Position numbers and translations under genes: made by a program. A DNA stretch of 64,000 nucleotides from Cedecea lapagei. Lineage in GTDB: Bacteria > Pseudomonadota > Gammaproteobacteria > Enterobacterales > Enterobacteriaceae. Shown here in pieces: positions 17,052 to 25,110 of this stretch. Location: positions 3,472,001-3,536,000 of the forward strand of contig NZ_LR134201.1 of assembly GCF_900635955.1 (NCBI RefSeq), given 5' to 3'. The notes beneath the pieces are model-generated. The model did no database searches. It had not been told where the DNA came from and was given only the letters and a program-made list of their open reading frames with translations. Position 1 is the first letter of the stretch; each line of letters starts with the position of its first letter.

Positions 17052-18283
17052 ACGAGCACCACCTCAATGTCGTCAAGTTGAATAGTCGGAACCTGGTCTA
17101 TGCCTACAGTCACTGATGGGTTGTATGTTGAACCATCCGTTGAAATCTCCAGGCTTGATATATTCAGATATTGAGGGGAAACAGAAATAACAGGAGCGTA
17201 GTAAACTCCTGAGTTAATTCTGGACCCTATCCTTGCTTTCACAATCCCACTGTATTCTCCGTTAAAAACGGTTTGCACCATACTCTTAACCTGAACGGTA
17301 ACATCAGAGGGCAAGCCTTGGTTCTTTTCTATCTCAACCCTGAACCTGATGCGAACAGGAGATACACGCTGCCATTGCATGGTGTATTGAGGATAAGGAG
17401 CGCTATAGTTTTCCTTATCCTCAACAATAAATGTCGTATTTCCATTCAGGTTAGAGCCAGGGTTCTTTGTCTCGAAGATGGATTTGGCAATATCCTCATC
17501 GCTTCCACCGTATACTCCGATATAAATTGAATGCGCTGCGACAGGGAAATTTGTAACCCCCTGGTTAACCGTAGCAGAAGTCCTGTTTGACCAGACATAT
17601 GCATCAAGAACGCCATTTACCGCCAGCAATCCGGCCAACGTTGCTCCGTCCATATTGCGGCCATTTCTTGCCACTGATTGCTGCCGACGCTTCTCAAAAG
17701 AAATCCTGTTTTCAACATCGACGCCCACCACGCCAGGGGATGCGTTGTTTACGCCTGACCAGCCGTTTACCGCGCGGAAGATTGTATTCAGCGCTCCTGA
17801 GGCGCACGGTATTGGCCCTGGGGTTTGGTTTTGAAATTGAATATCAACAGCCCCGCCGGCAGGAATGACCACCGACGACAGCGACGAGTACAGATACCCT
17901 TCAGCGTCCTGAGCAACACTTCCTTCCGGTATTCTCGTGCCAACGAGTCCAGTACAGGTTGCCGTAACAACGGTCCCCTGCGATGCAATGCGGTCCATGA
18001 AGTAAATACGGCCAATGGCGTCCTGCATCCTTCCAGAAGCGAAGTCGGGGTTAATCTGGCTAATAAGCCATGCCAATGCTGAGTTTTTTGCCGCGATAAT
18101 GGCCGTGTCAGTCATGGCAATCTGGCCCTGAGGCGTCGTGAGACTTTTGCTCATGCCGCCCCCCATTGCGGTATCAAGGTCAGACATCCTGCCGTTTAGA
18201 ATGTCCAGTTCATCGGGCAGCGCAACCCCGATATCCGACAGGGTTACATCTGGTACCGATGTGCTTACGGTTACGTCTGCCAT
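17048..18283 (-). CDS. Baseplate J-like wedge protein
   Basis: 411 residues. It begins MADVTVSTSVPDVTLSDIGV and contains the baseplate-J signature region (GQIAMTDTAIIAAKNSALAWLISQINPDFASGRMQDAIGRIY) and VFSNRTS-type loop VWSNRTSATVNQGVTNFPVA. In P2 and Mu the homologues (gpJ, gp47) form the wedge at the edge of the contractile-tail baseplate. It overlaps the next gene by four bases and follows the W/gp46-like gene by 8 bp. Confidence 0.9.
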   Translation of the reverse strand: MADVTVSTSVPDVTLSDIGVALPDELDILNGRMSDLDTAMGGGMSKSLTTPQGQIAMTDTAIIAAKNSALAWLISQINPDFASGRMQDAIGRIYFMDRIASQGTVVTATCTGLVGTRIPEGSVAQDAEGYLYSSLSSVVIPAGGAVDIQFQNQTPGPIPCASGALNTIFRAVNGWSGVNNASPGVVGVDVENRISFEKRRQQSVARNGRNMDGATLAGLLAVNGVLDAYVWSNRTSATVNQGVTNFPVAAHSIYIGVYGGSDEDIAKSIFETKNPGSNLNGNTTFIVEDKENYSAPYPQYTMQWQRVSPVRIRFRVEIEKNQGLPSDVTVQVKSMVQTVFNGEYSGIVKARIGSRINSGVYYAPVISVSPQYLNISSLEISTDGSTYNPSVTVGIDQVPTIQLDDIEVVLV

Positions 18284-18291
18284 TTTCGGCC

Positions 18292-18651
18292 TCAGAAGTT
18301 AATGGTGGATTGTTGATTGTTCGTGTCGGTCAGCGTCATGACGCCTGACGCGGCTCTGTCGCCGTTGCTGATAGTCACAGTGCAGAATGCGTCCTGGACA
18401 TACGGGAGCTTTTTGGCCTCTGTCGCCATCTTTGTATTAATCAACTGCGAGCCCGGCCAGTGGCCTAAAATACGCTCGTAGTAAGGCAGCCCGAGAGTGG
18501 TGTCATACCATGCCTCGCCGAGGAAAGTTGAACAGGAGCATGCTGCATCCTGAGCAACCGCATATGGGTTTTGTGTGGAGGCTATGTTTCCGGCCGCATC
18601 AAGCGACAAGTCCCAGGAGTCCACATCCAGAAGGAATGATTTGGTTATCAC
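18292..18651 (-). CDS. Baseplate wedge protein, Mu gp46-like
   Basis: 119 residues from GTG at 18651 (VITKSFLLDVDSWDLSLDAAG), which has GGAG eight bases upstream; a longer frame runs into a terminator hairpin and is rejected. The order SxDWDL-x-DAAGNIA, QDAACSCSTFLGEAWYDTTLGLPY and VQDAFCTVTI matches small baseplate wedge proteins of the gp25/W/gp46 group. It lies immediately before the J-like gene. A hairpin terminator directly upstream suggests transcription here depends on antitermination. Confidence 0.75.
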   Translation of the reverse strand: MITKSFLLDVDSWDLSLDAAGNIASTQNPYAVAQDAACSCSTFLGEAWYDTTLGLPYYERILGHWPGSQLINTKMATEAKKLPYVQDAFCTVTISNGDRAASGVMTLTDTNNQQSTINF

Positions 18652-18666
18652 TTTTACTCCGGAAAT

Positions 18667-18688
18667 AAAAAACCCGCCGAAGCGGGTT
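18667..18688 (-). terminator. Terminator inside the tail operon
   Basis: AACCCGC-TTCG-GCGGGTT followed by TTTTATT on the minus strand, just upstream of the gp46-like gene. It lies in the middle of the late operon and would stop transcription not protected by Q, separating spike and upstream genes from baseplate and fibre genes. Confidence 0.8.
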
Positions 18689-18740
18689 GGTTTTGTTTTG
18701 GCGACATCCAGAAAGCAAAAATCCACCAGGTGGGCTAGTC

Positions 18741-18920
18741 TTATCGAACTTTAGTGGGCCAAAAGTGAATTACGTGCACGATGGCGGACGACACCCCAAC
18801 CCATAAGGCCAGCAGCATAAGTGCATACCCGGGGCTAATATTCATCAGCATATCTACAGGTCGTGCCACAAAAGCAAAGGCAAAGGCGTATATAAAGAAA
18901 TAAAGTAGAGAATTCCTCAC
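18741..18920 (-). CDS. Small two-helix membrane protein in the tail operon
   Basis: 59 residues from a GTG at 18920, two bases after the spike gene stop, with GGAG eight bases before it. Two hydrophobic segments are visible: LLYFFIYAFAFAFVA (about residues 5-19) and YALMLLALWVGVSSAIVHVI (about 32-51), with a short polar tail. It does not resemble a virion component. Position between spike and baseplate genes and upstream of a terminator suggests a moron-type insertion; membrane exclusion or holin-like roles are possible but unsupported. Confidence 0.6.
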   Translation of the reverse strand: MRNSLLYFFIYAFAFAFVARPVDMLMNISPGYALMLLALWVGVSSAIVHVIHFWPTKVR

Positions 18921-18922
18921 AT

Positions 18923-19639
18923 TTATACTCCATTAGGTCCTTGTGTATTTGAATTACCTGATTGTACACCGCCGTGCGTATGCGTTGAAAGCTTGATTCC
19001 TGATCCTGTGACTTCGCCCGCAGCCGTAACAGAGCCACCAAAACTGGCATTACCTCCATGACTCCCGGAACCCTGTGTTAACGCCCCGTTTAGCTCAATC
19101 ACCGGGGCGTTAACTGACGCTTTCGCCTTCGCGTTTATAGCTACGTTATTCCCGTTAATATTCACATCCAGAGGAGATACGATATCAATCCCGCCATCGT
19201 GGAGCCTTGCGTATTGGGTTGGCGCTACGTTCAGTAATCCACCCATGTAAATGGCATCGCCATAATTGTGCTTTCTGGATGATGCTGGCAAGGCTGGTGA
19301 ATGCGTCTTTTTAACGTTCCTGATATCTTCATCGCAGCAGGCAATCCAGCCTATATCCCCAACTACCGGATCCATTATAATCGCGCTGGAGCCTCGCTGT
19401 ATGCGGAATACTGGTACATTATGGATAACGCCGCTTTCCACCAGATCGCCCGCGCCTGTTGTCCCGTGAACCATCGGCTGTACATCAACGAAGCTCATCT
19501 TGTTTCCCTCTCCAGGGTAGGAAGCTTTCACCATAGCAACAGTTATGAATGCTTTGCCTGACAGGAATTTATCCATCACGAAATGCTGGACGTTTGCATC
19601 CGTGTTTATATCGTCAGGTCTGACCTTGAGCCTTGGCAT
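18923..19639 (-). CDS. Baseplate spike / membrane-puncturing protein (Gp138/gpV-like)
   Basis: 238 residues from MPRLKVRPDDINTDANVQHF at 19639, which has AAGGAGCACCAG just upstream; the longer frame overlaps the previous gene. It has an N-terminal OB-like region (SFVDVQPMVHGTTGAG, VGDIGWIACCDEDI), then a repetitive beta-helix region (ITAKAK-like VAINAKAKASVNAPVIELNG) and a C-terminal tip STHTHGGVQSGNSNTQGP with the HTHGG metal-binding style motif of phage spikes. In P2 gpV and phi92 gp138 this forms the needle under the tail tube. Confidence 0.85.
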   Translation of the reverse strand: MPRLKVRPDDINTDANVQHFVMDKFLSGKAFITVAMVKASYPGEGNKMSFVDVQPMVHGTTGAGDLVESGVIHNVPVFRIQRGSSAIIMDPVVGDIGWIACCDEDIRNVKKTHSPALPASSRKHNYGDAIYMGGLLNVAPTQYARLHDGGIDIVSPLDVNINGNNVAINAKAKASVNAPVIELNGALTQGSGSHGGNASFGGSVTAAGEVTGSGIKLSTHTHGGVQSGNSNTQGPNGV

Positions 19640-20492
19640 CTGGTGCTCCTTGAGTGAATAGCGAGAGGTTGCATTGCGTGTACCACGGGCCTCCCTCCTG
19701 CCAGGTGGACAGAATATGTGAGGACTCATTTATGCCGTAAACACCGGAGGCATTAGGCAGCTCAGTTTCCAGCTTCAGATTCCTTCCCCTAACTAGCATA
19801 CTGCTAAACATAGTGGTTATCGTTACACCAAATCCATTGAAAATCGGATAGCCGATCAGCCCGTTTTGCGCAGAAACAAAAGGCATAACTTCATCTATCT
19901 GGCCGCCATACTTCCACACGTAAACAGCGCCGTTCCTGAAGTCCCATGTTAAATCGTGAGCCCTCATACAGGTCGTCATCTGCTGATAAAGGTTTCCGTG
20001 ATAGAAGGGGTCAGTCTCTACTTCGGTAACATCACTGGTTATCACCGCGGCGAAGCCCATCTCCTTTGCCATCGCAGTGATTATGTCAGCGACCTTCACC
20101 TCTCCTTTCACCGTGAAGTCGGCAGAGGTTAACGACTGGTCGTAAAATGTTGATGTAGCCTGGATGATAAGAGGCGCTTCCGGCATCCTGCCAAGGTCGA
20201 TATAGCACGAGCCAATGGAGCCCGTGAAAATCAGCTCATCGTTAGCCCACACCCTCATCATGTTCTGAAGGGTTTGTTCGTACTGAATCCCTTTAAAGCT
20301 AAGTAGTGCCATCTTATCCAGGCTCAGACCGTAAACTTCCGCATTCATCACTGTTCCGGTAGTTCCACCATACCCACCAACGTTTACGCTGGCTTTGATA
20401 TTGTCGATGGTGAGTATGTTGTCACCATCCTGGTTGAACGCGCCCTTTTCCAGCTTGAACTCGAACTTTAGCTTTCTCTTTTGATAGGTCAT
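19614..20492 (-). CDS. Baseplate hub protein
   Basis: 292 residues; overlaps the spike start by 26 bp and the previous gene by four bases. The domain pattern (beta-rich N-terminal region MTYQKRKLKFEFKLEKGAFN; ASTFYDQSLTSADFTVKGEV; MRAHDLTWDFRNGAVYVWKYGG) is that of hub proteins in the Mu gp44/P2 gpD position, which bridge tail tube and spike. The specific family is not certain from sequence alone; location between plug and spike genes supports it. Confidence 0.7.
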   Translation of the reverse strand: MTYQKRKLKFEFKLEKGAFNQDGDNILTIDNIKASVNVGGYGGTTGTVMNAEVYGLSLDKMALLSFKGIQYEQTLQNMMRVWANDELIFTGSIGSCYIDLGRMPEAPLIIQATSTFYDQSLTSADFTVKGEVKVADIITAMAKEMGFAAVITSDVTEVETDPFYHGNLYQQMTTCMRAHDLTWDFRNGAVYVWKYGGQIDEVMPFVSAQNGLIGYPIFNGFGVTITTMFSSMLVRGRNLKLETELPNASGVYGINESSHILSTWQEGGPWYTQCNLSLFTQGAPDAKAQGQT

Positions 20493-20794
20493 GCCGCCAT
20501 CTCTTGCTCAGTTGCGTAGAAAAGCTTGAACCGGCCACCGAGTCCATCATAGGAGGGGTCGAGATCGCCTACCGTGTCGGCAAAGAAAAGCTCACCTCTA
20601 AATCCCAGGTGTTTGTACCGAACCAGTTTGTTGCAGTTCAGGCACGGTATGCCCTGTGCTATCCAGAGGTTATCCAGGCCAATATCCATGAAGAGGCCGG
20701 CTGTCGTCTGAGTGATTTTTAATGTCGCGGACTGACCATCGAGATCAACGTTTACCTGCTGCCCCTTTATGGGCTTAAGAGTGACAACCAGCAT
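20489..20794 (-). CDS. Baseplate plug-family protein
   Basis: 101 residues, overlapping its neighbours at both ends. It resembles the small phage baseplate plug proteins (DUF6983): IKGQQVNVDLDGQSATLKI, GLFMDIGLDNLWIAQGIPCLNCNKLV, and the acidic YDGLGGRFKLFYAT end. It sits between a baseplate protein and the hub, consistent with plugging the central channel. Family assignment is from memory of the pattern. Confidence 0.65.
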   Translation of the reverse strand: MLVVTLKPIKGQQVNVDLDGQSATLKITQTTAGLFMDIGLDNLWIAQGIPCLNCNKLVRYKHLGFRGELFFADTVGDLDPSYDGLGGRFKLFYATEQEMAA

Positions 20795-21600
20795 CAGCTT
20801 ATCCCCTTAACCAGCTCGTTTATTGAAGTTCCCAGCTTATCAATGGCGCTCGTGGCCGCCCCGTTAATCGCGCTTGTTGCTCCAGAGGTGGCGTTGCTTA
20901 CTGCAGAACTCACAGATGTTGCCACCGCATCTGCGGCATTTGATAGAGAGGTCTTCAGCCCCGACAAAGCCCCTTTCACCTCGTCCAGAGTGGATTTCTG
21001 AGCGCTGGCTTTTCCTACTACGGTGCTAACCGTACCGGCACCGCGCGAGTGAGAATCATCTGCTGCCTGGTCTTTCGCTACCGTACTGGATGTTGTGACT
21101 TCTGCCACTTCCAGTACCGCCTGAAATATGGCCTCTACCGTCAAAAGGGTTACATCGCGATTAGACGTGCGGTAGTTGTAGCGGATGAGGTCGTAGCTTT
21201 CGTAAGTGGTATCCGGGGTCTCAATGTCATAGGTATCAGCGGAATCAACCATCGCATCCAGTTTCTCAAGCATGTCAGACCTGCTGGTTAACGAGAAATT
21301 TGTCAGGTTTGGAATGCTACCGCTGTAGCCTGTCCACCCCTGCAGGACAAACATCACCCTAATGATTGGTGGTCTTTTTACCTTATTGAAAGAGGTATAA
21401 GACCCTTTTTCTACCGGTGATGAGACCACGGAAGCATCAGCTCCGTACTCGATGCCCAGAAACGAATCTGGAGAAAGCGCCTTAGCACCCGACTTGAGAT
21501 AAATCCCGTACCCAGGAGAAAGGACACTGTTGACGATGGAGAAGATATTCCGGCTTCGTATGGCGCTGAGTAGCGTTGTTTCATTCAGCGAGAAAGCCAT
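20794..21600 (-). CDS. Phage baseplate/tail protein, DNA-circulation-like position
   Basis: 268 residues, 3 bp after the tape measure. The N-terminal two-thirds is a globular domain (SVLSPGYGIYLKSGAKALSPDSFLGIEYG; PPIIRVMFVLQGWTGYSG); the last 80 residues are an Ala/Ser/Thr-rich low-complexity helix (SSAVSNATSGATSAINGAA). Its place between tape measure and plug gene corresponds to proteins that initiate the baseplate. I do not recognise an exact family. Confidence 0.6.
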   Translation of the reverse strand: MAFSLNETTLLSAIRSRNIFSIVNSVLSPGYGIYLKSGAKALSPDSFLGIEYGADASVVSSPVEKGSYTSFNKVKRPPIIRVMFVLQGWTGYSGSIPNLTNFSLTSRSDMLEKLDAMVDSADTYDIETPDTTYESYDLIRYNYRTSNRDVTLLTVEAIFQAVLEVAEVTTSSTVAKDQAADDSHSRGAGTVSTVVGKASAQKSTLDEVKGALSGLKTSLSNAADAVATSVSSAVSNATSGATSAINGAATSAIDKLGTSINELVKGIS

Positions 21601-21603
21601 ATG

Positions 21604-24041
21604 CTATTGCCCCGTGCTGTAAGCCATGACAAGACCATTTCGCTTAGTGGATGCATGCACATCATCACCCAGCGCCTTGATGCTTGAGGCGTTAGATTGA
21701 ACCGTCATTTCACCGATGTGAATATCCGTTTTATTGCTTGGTTGCTGCTGTTGGGCGTTAACAACATTGGCATTTGCAGACGCCCCTACTTTGATGCCAG
21801 CAAGAACCTTTGGCACGTATGCCTGCGTCTCGGACGGAGCATTTTCCAGGCCTTTACGCTGCACGTTGCCAATTCCCCAGTTGTAGGAGGCCAGAGCCTT
21901 GTTAAGGTCGCCACCATTCTGTCGTAGAAGTTGTGAAAGGTATTTAGCCGCAGCTTCAGCTGACTTCATCGGATCGAAGACATCGTTACCCTTAAGGCCC
22001 ATATCCTTGGCAGTGCCATCCATGAACTGGAATAACCCCTTCGCACCTGCCCCTGATACTGCGTAGGGATTACCGCCTGATTCCGTAGTTGCTACGCTGC
22101 GCAGTAATCCAAGAGGAAGGTTGAACGCCTTTTCAAGGGCGTCCAGCTTTGGCTGCATCCATCCAAGAAGTGCTGCGCCAGCCTTCGTCGGCTTCGGAGC
22201 TTCTGCAGGTAGTTGGGGGTGCTCTCTCATCAGGTAACCGGCCTGGTCCTGCACATTGCTTTCAGGGGGCTCTTTATCAGACAGCAAGGAACCAACCTTT
22301 TTAATTCCATCCAGGATGTTGAATAGAAGTCGGTTCGTTTCATTCTGCGCCTGACGAGACTCCCCGCGAATATCACCATCAGACACTATTTTTTCAGTCG
22401 AGTGGTGGTTAACAATGCTAGATTCTTGGTTTGGCTTAAGGGACTTCAGAGCTTCAGATATTGAATTTGATATTTTATCGGAATCATAATTTTTATCGCC
22501 TGCCGACAATGTATCTTTTGGAGCATCATACCTGACCTCTGTCGAGTGATAATTCACGACGCTGGGTACAGGTGCAGGGTCGGGCTTTATTTCCTTCAAA
22601 GGATTAGGCACGACCTCAGTTGAGTGATAATTCACTACACCAGGCGCAGGTACTTGATCAGGCTTCACGTCCCTCAAGGCATCAACTGCTGAATTCAATA
22701 GCGAACCGGCCCGGCTATCTCTCCCCTGAGTGCTATCAGAAGGCTTTTGAGGCTCTCTTTTTGCCGACTGCGCCTTCTGTTCTGGCTCCGCATTATCGCG
22801 ATGAGGTATCGTGCCATAGGCGGTGTATTTATTGTCGCTATCAAGTTTTCCGGTTAGTTTTTCCCACCAGGCAATAATTTTCGCAGATGGCGTGTCGCCT
22901 GACTGCTGTCTTTCTTTTTCCTTCTGTTTCTTTTTGTTGATGAGGTTATCACCAACACTAACGCCATTCTCCTTGGCGTCCTTCTCTTCGCCTCCCAGCT
23001 TATCCCAGGCGCTAATAGCGGCCATCGCTGCGATAATGGGACCAAACCCTTTCGCAACCCTTGAGATTCCGGTAAGCATTTTTAATGCCCAGCCTCCAGC
23101 CACAAATGCAGCCAAAATTGCTAGTGCATTTTGCCAGCCACCAACCACATCAACGACCTTGTTTACCTCACCTGCTGAATCAGAGAAAAACTTAGCTATC
23201 TCTGGCCCATGAGATGAAATCCAGTCTGATATTTTCATCAACACTGGCGGTATCTCTTTGACATATGGAAGCATTGCGGTGAAGAGAGACTGCCCAGCGG
23301 CTTCAAAATTTCTCTTCAGCAAAACAAACTGTATGTTTAACTTTCTTGCGTCATTGCCAAGGGAGTCGGTGGCCTTCGATTGATTTTCGAACTCTTTCCT
23401 AAGGTTGCTAAATGACTGATCGCCCTTTTCTGCCCAGCTCTGGATAAGGGCGTCATCGGCACCAATATCCGCACCAACTTTTCTTTGTGCGTCCTTGCTT
23501 AACTTGCCCCAATTATCAATAACCTTCTGGAGAATGTCTGCTCCAGACATGGTGCGGAAATCAAACTTCTCTCCAGTAACACCGCTAATTCCACCTAGAA
23601 TTTTACCAGTGGGTTGTTGCTAATGTCACCACCACCCCGAAAATCGTTAACTAATTTCTGGAAGTTGCCGAGAATTCCCGTGACCTTTTCGGTGCTTGAC
23701 CCCACGGCTTCAGCGGCACCAGTCCACCCCTCTAACTGCTTCGGCGATAAATCCAAAGCCTTTGAGGTGACGCTCAGCTTTGTCAGGCTTTCCGTCATTC
23801 CCGTTACGAAGTTTTTAACCCCGATGAGCGACAGGGAAACACCGGCAAGAGCTATCACTTCGTTTCGAATTGACCCAAAGAAAGAGGCCGCTCTTTTACC
23901 TGCGGCCTCCATGTCTTTCGCCGTTTGTTCGGCGTTATCTTTGGTGTCTTTTAGCCCTTTACCTACATCCTTCTGGCCTTTCTTGAAGCCGGAAGAGTCA
24001 AGGCCGAGCGTAACGACCAGTGAATCAATAATCGTTGGCAT
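21604..24041 (-). pseudogene. Tape measure protein with SLT domain, interrupted by an A-run frameshift
   Basis: Frames 24041-23595 (148 residues) and 23550-21604 join into one 812-residue protein if one A is added to the run of four A at about 23602-23605: NNPLVKF-stop becomes NNPLVKILGGISGVTGEKFDF and leads straight into MSGADILQKVIDNW. The N-terminus is coiled (KKGQKDVGKGLKDTKDNAEQ), a hydrophobic patch follows near 160-200 of the second part, and the C-terminus carries a lytic transglycosylase domain (ATTESGGNPYAVSGAGAKGL; ALASYNWGIGNVQRKG). Three VVNYHSTEV-like repeats lie in the middle. The length sets tail length and the SLT domain aids cell-wall penetration. A -1 slip on A-AAA would also restore the frame. 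Confidence 0.85.
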
Positions 24042-24238
24042 CAGCCTTTCTCCTGCGCTTTGTTGATGACCATCTGGTTGTAGTTATCCACGGTTATGAT
24101 TTCGAGCCACCACCACAAATCCTCTGTTCCCAGGTTCGTGCTCAGCTCTGTCAGCGAGCATTTGCCCGACGACAGAACCGTGGCGATTGTCTTTGGAACG
24201 TTGGCATAGTCCGCAAGCCCGACGACCTCCGAACTCAT
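24041..24238 (-). CDS. Tail assembly chaperone -1 frameshift extension
   Basis: The frame reads MSSEVVGLADYANVPKTIAT and continues to the tape measure start. The ATG lacks a Shine-Dalgarno (upstream mRNA is ATTCCTCCCGTC), and the frame is open upstream as NRRRQLDIPPVMSS back to the slippery site in the preceding gene. This is the arrangement of lambda G/GT: the T-like domain is made only as a fusion of about 205 residues. It ends with its stop overlapping the tape measure ATG. Rich in Trp (DLWWWLEII). Independent translation cannot be excluded. Confidence 0.75.
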   Translation of the reverse strand: MSSEVVGLADYANVPKTIATVLSSGKCSLTELSTNLGTEDLWWWLEIITVDNYNQMVINKAQEKG

Positions 24239-24252
24239 GACGGGAGGAATAT

Positions 24253-24657
24253 CTAGCTGGCGGCGGCGGTTAAAAAATCTACGTGGAGCTTGAGCACTTC
24301 GGTGCGAAGTTTGAGGCGGGTGGAGACTTCTTCGGTGTCATCTTCAATCAGGCCGCGCTTGATGCTGCGATCAGATGGATTAGGCACCGCCTGTACGCAT
24401 GACATCAGTTCTTCCAGGAGCGGGCGCGCATCCTCGACAGGAATCTTCGCAACCATTTCAAGACCGACTTTTGCCATTCCCGCCATACCCAAATCTGAAA
24501 AGTTATCAGGCAGGTTAACTCCGCCTTTCGCCATTGCCAGTCCGGCGCGGATGGCCCACCATTCTGCTTGAGAGGCTGGCATTTCTGTGATGTGGAATAC
24601 TTTTCCCTTGTCACGCCCCTTGCCCTCAACTGTGTAATAAAGCTCTTTACGTGCCAT
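24253..24657 (-). CDS. Tail assembly chaperone (G-like)
   Basis: 134 residues, MARKELYYTVEGKGRDKGKV to the stop at 24253. It lies between the tube gene and the tape measure, where contractile and long-tailed phages place their chaperone pair. It has helical features (PASQAEWWAIRAGLAMAKGG; VGLEMVAKIPVEDARPLLEEL). Its 3' end contains the slippery heptamer TTTTTTA (24277-24271) in the correct phase GAT-TTT-TTA. Short and frameshifted forms are expected to bind the tape measure and recruit tube subunits. Confidence 0.8.
   Translation of the reverse strand: MARKELYYTVEGKGRDKGKVFHITEMPASQAEWWAIRAGLAMAKGGVNLPDNFSDLGMAGMAKVGLEMVAKIPVEDARPLLEELMSCVQAVPNPSDRSIKRGLIEDDTEEVSTRLKLRTEVLKLHVDFLTAAAS
24271..24277 (-). 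other. Programmed -1 frameshift slippery heptamer
   Basis: Minus-strand T-TTT-TTA in zero-frame phase within VDFL codons (GAT TTT TTA ACC). Both tRNAs re-pair after slipping back one base. The zero-frame stop is 16 bases downstream. CCTCC and GGAGG words on either side of the downstream ATG could form a stimulatory stem. Confidence 0.75.
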
Positions 24658-24666
24658 TGTGGCTCC

Positions 24667-25110
24667 TTAAGGGTTGTAGGCTTCGCCGACTACGTTTTCC
24701 CAGTTGATCTGGAACGTCATCGCCTGCAGGACACGCTGCGCATCCGGGATGGCTTTAACGCGCTGCAGCACCCCGTTGGTAAGCGTAAACTTGCGGCCCA
24801 GGGATGGCAGGATGATTGTTGCGTTGCAGCGGAATACGGCTTTCGCAGTCGTTGATGTGAGCTGCCACGTTTCGAAGATGCTGCGCGATGGGCTGTCAGG
24901 CATGATTGTGATGGTTTGCAGGAACTCGCCGAAGACGTAACCGGCAGAAAGCTTACCGTCAGCACCACGCACCGCCTGAGCCATCTCCGTGTCGCCCAGG
25001 GCAAACATCGCATCAGCTGCGTACCCTTCAATGCGCTGCGCGCTCGGGAACAGATTTGTTACTGTCAGTGCAAAGATGGAGTCAGCACTGGTAATTGTGT
25101 TATTCGCCAT
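24667..25110 (-). CDS. Tail tube protein (DUF3277-like)
   Basis: 147 residues directly after the sheath gene. MANNTITSADSIFALTVTNL, a conserved QRIEGYAADAMFALGD segment, and GADGKLSAGYVFGEFLQTITIMPDSPS fit the tube proteins that accompany DUF3383 sheaths. It polymerises into the inner tail tube. The position between sheath and chaperone is diagnostic. Confidence 0.8.
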   Translation of the reverse strand: MANNTITSADSIFALTVTNLFPSAQRIEGYAADAMFALGDTEMAQAVRGADGKLSAGYVFGEFLQTITIMPDSPSRSIFETWQLTSTTAKAVFRCNATIILPSLGRKFTLTNGVLQRVKAIPDAQRVLQAMTFQINWENVVGEAYNP

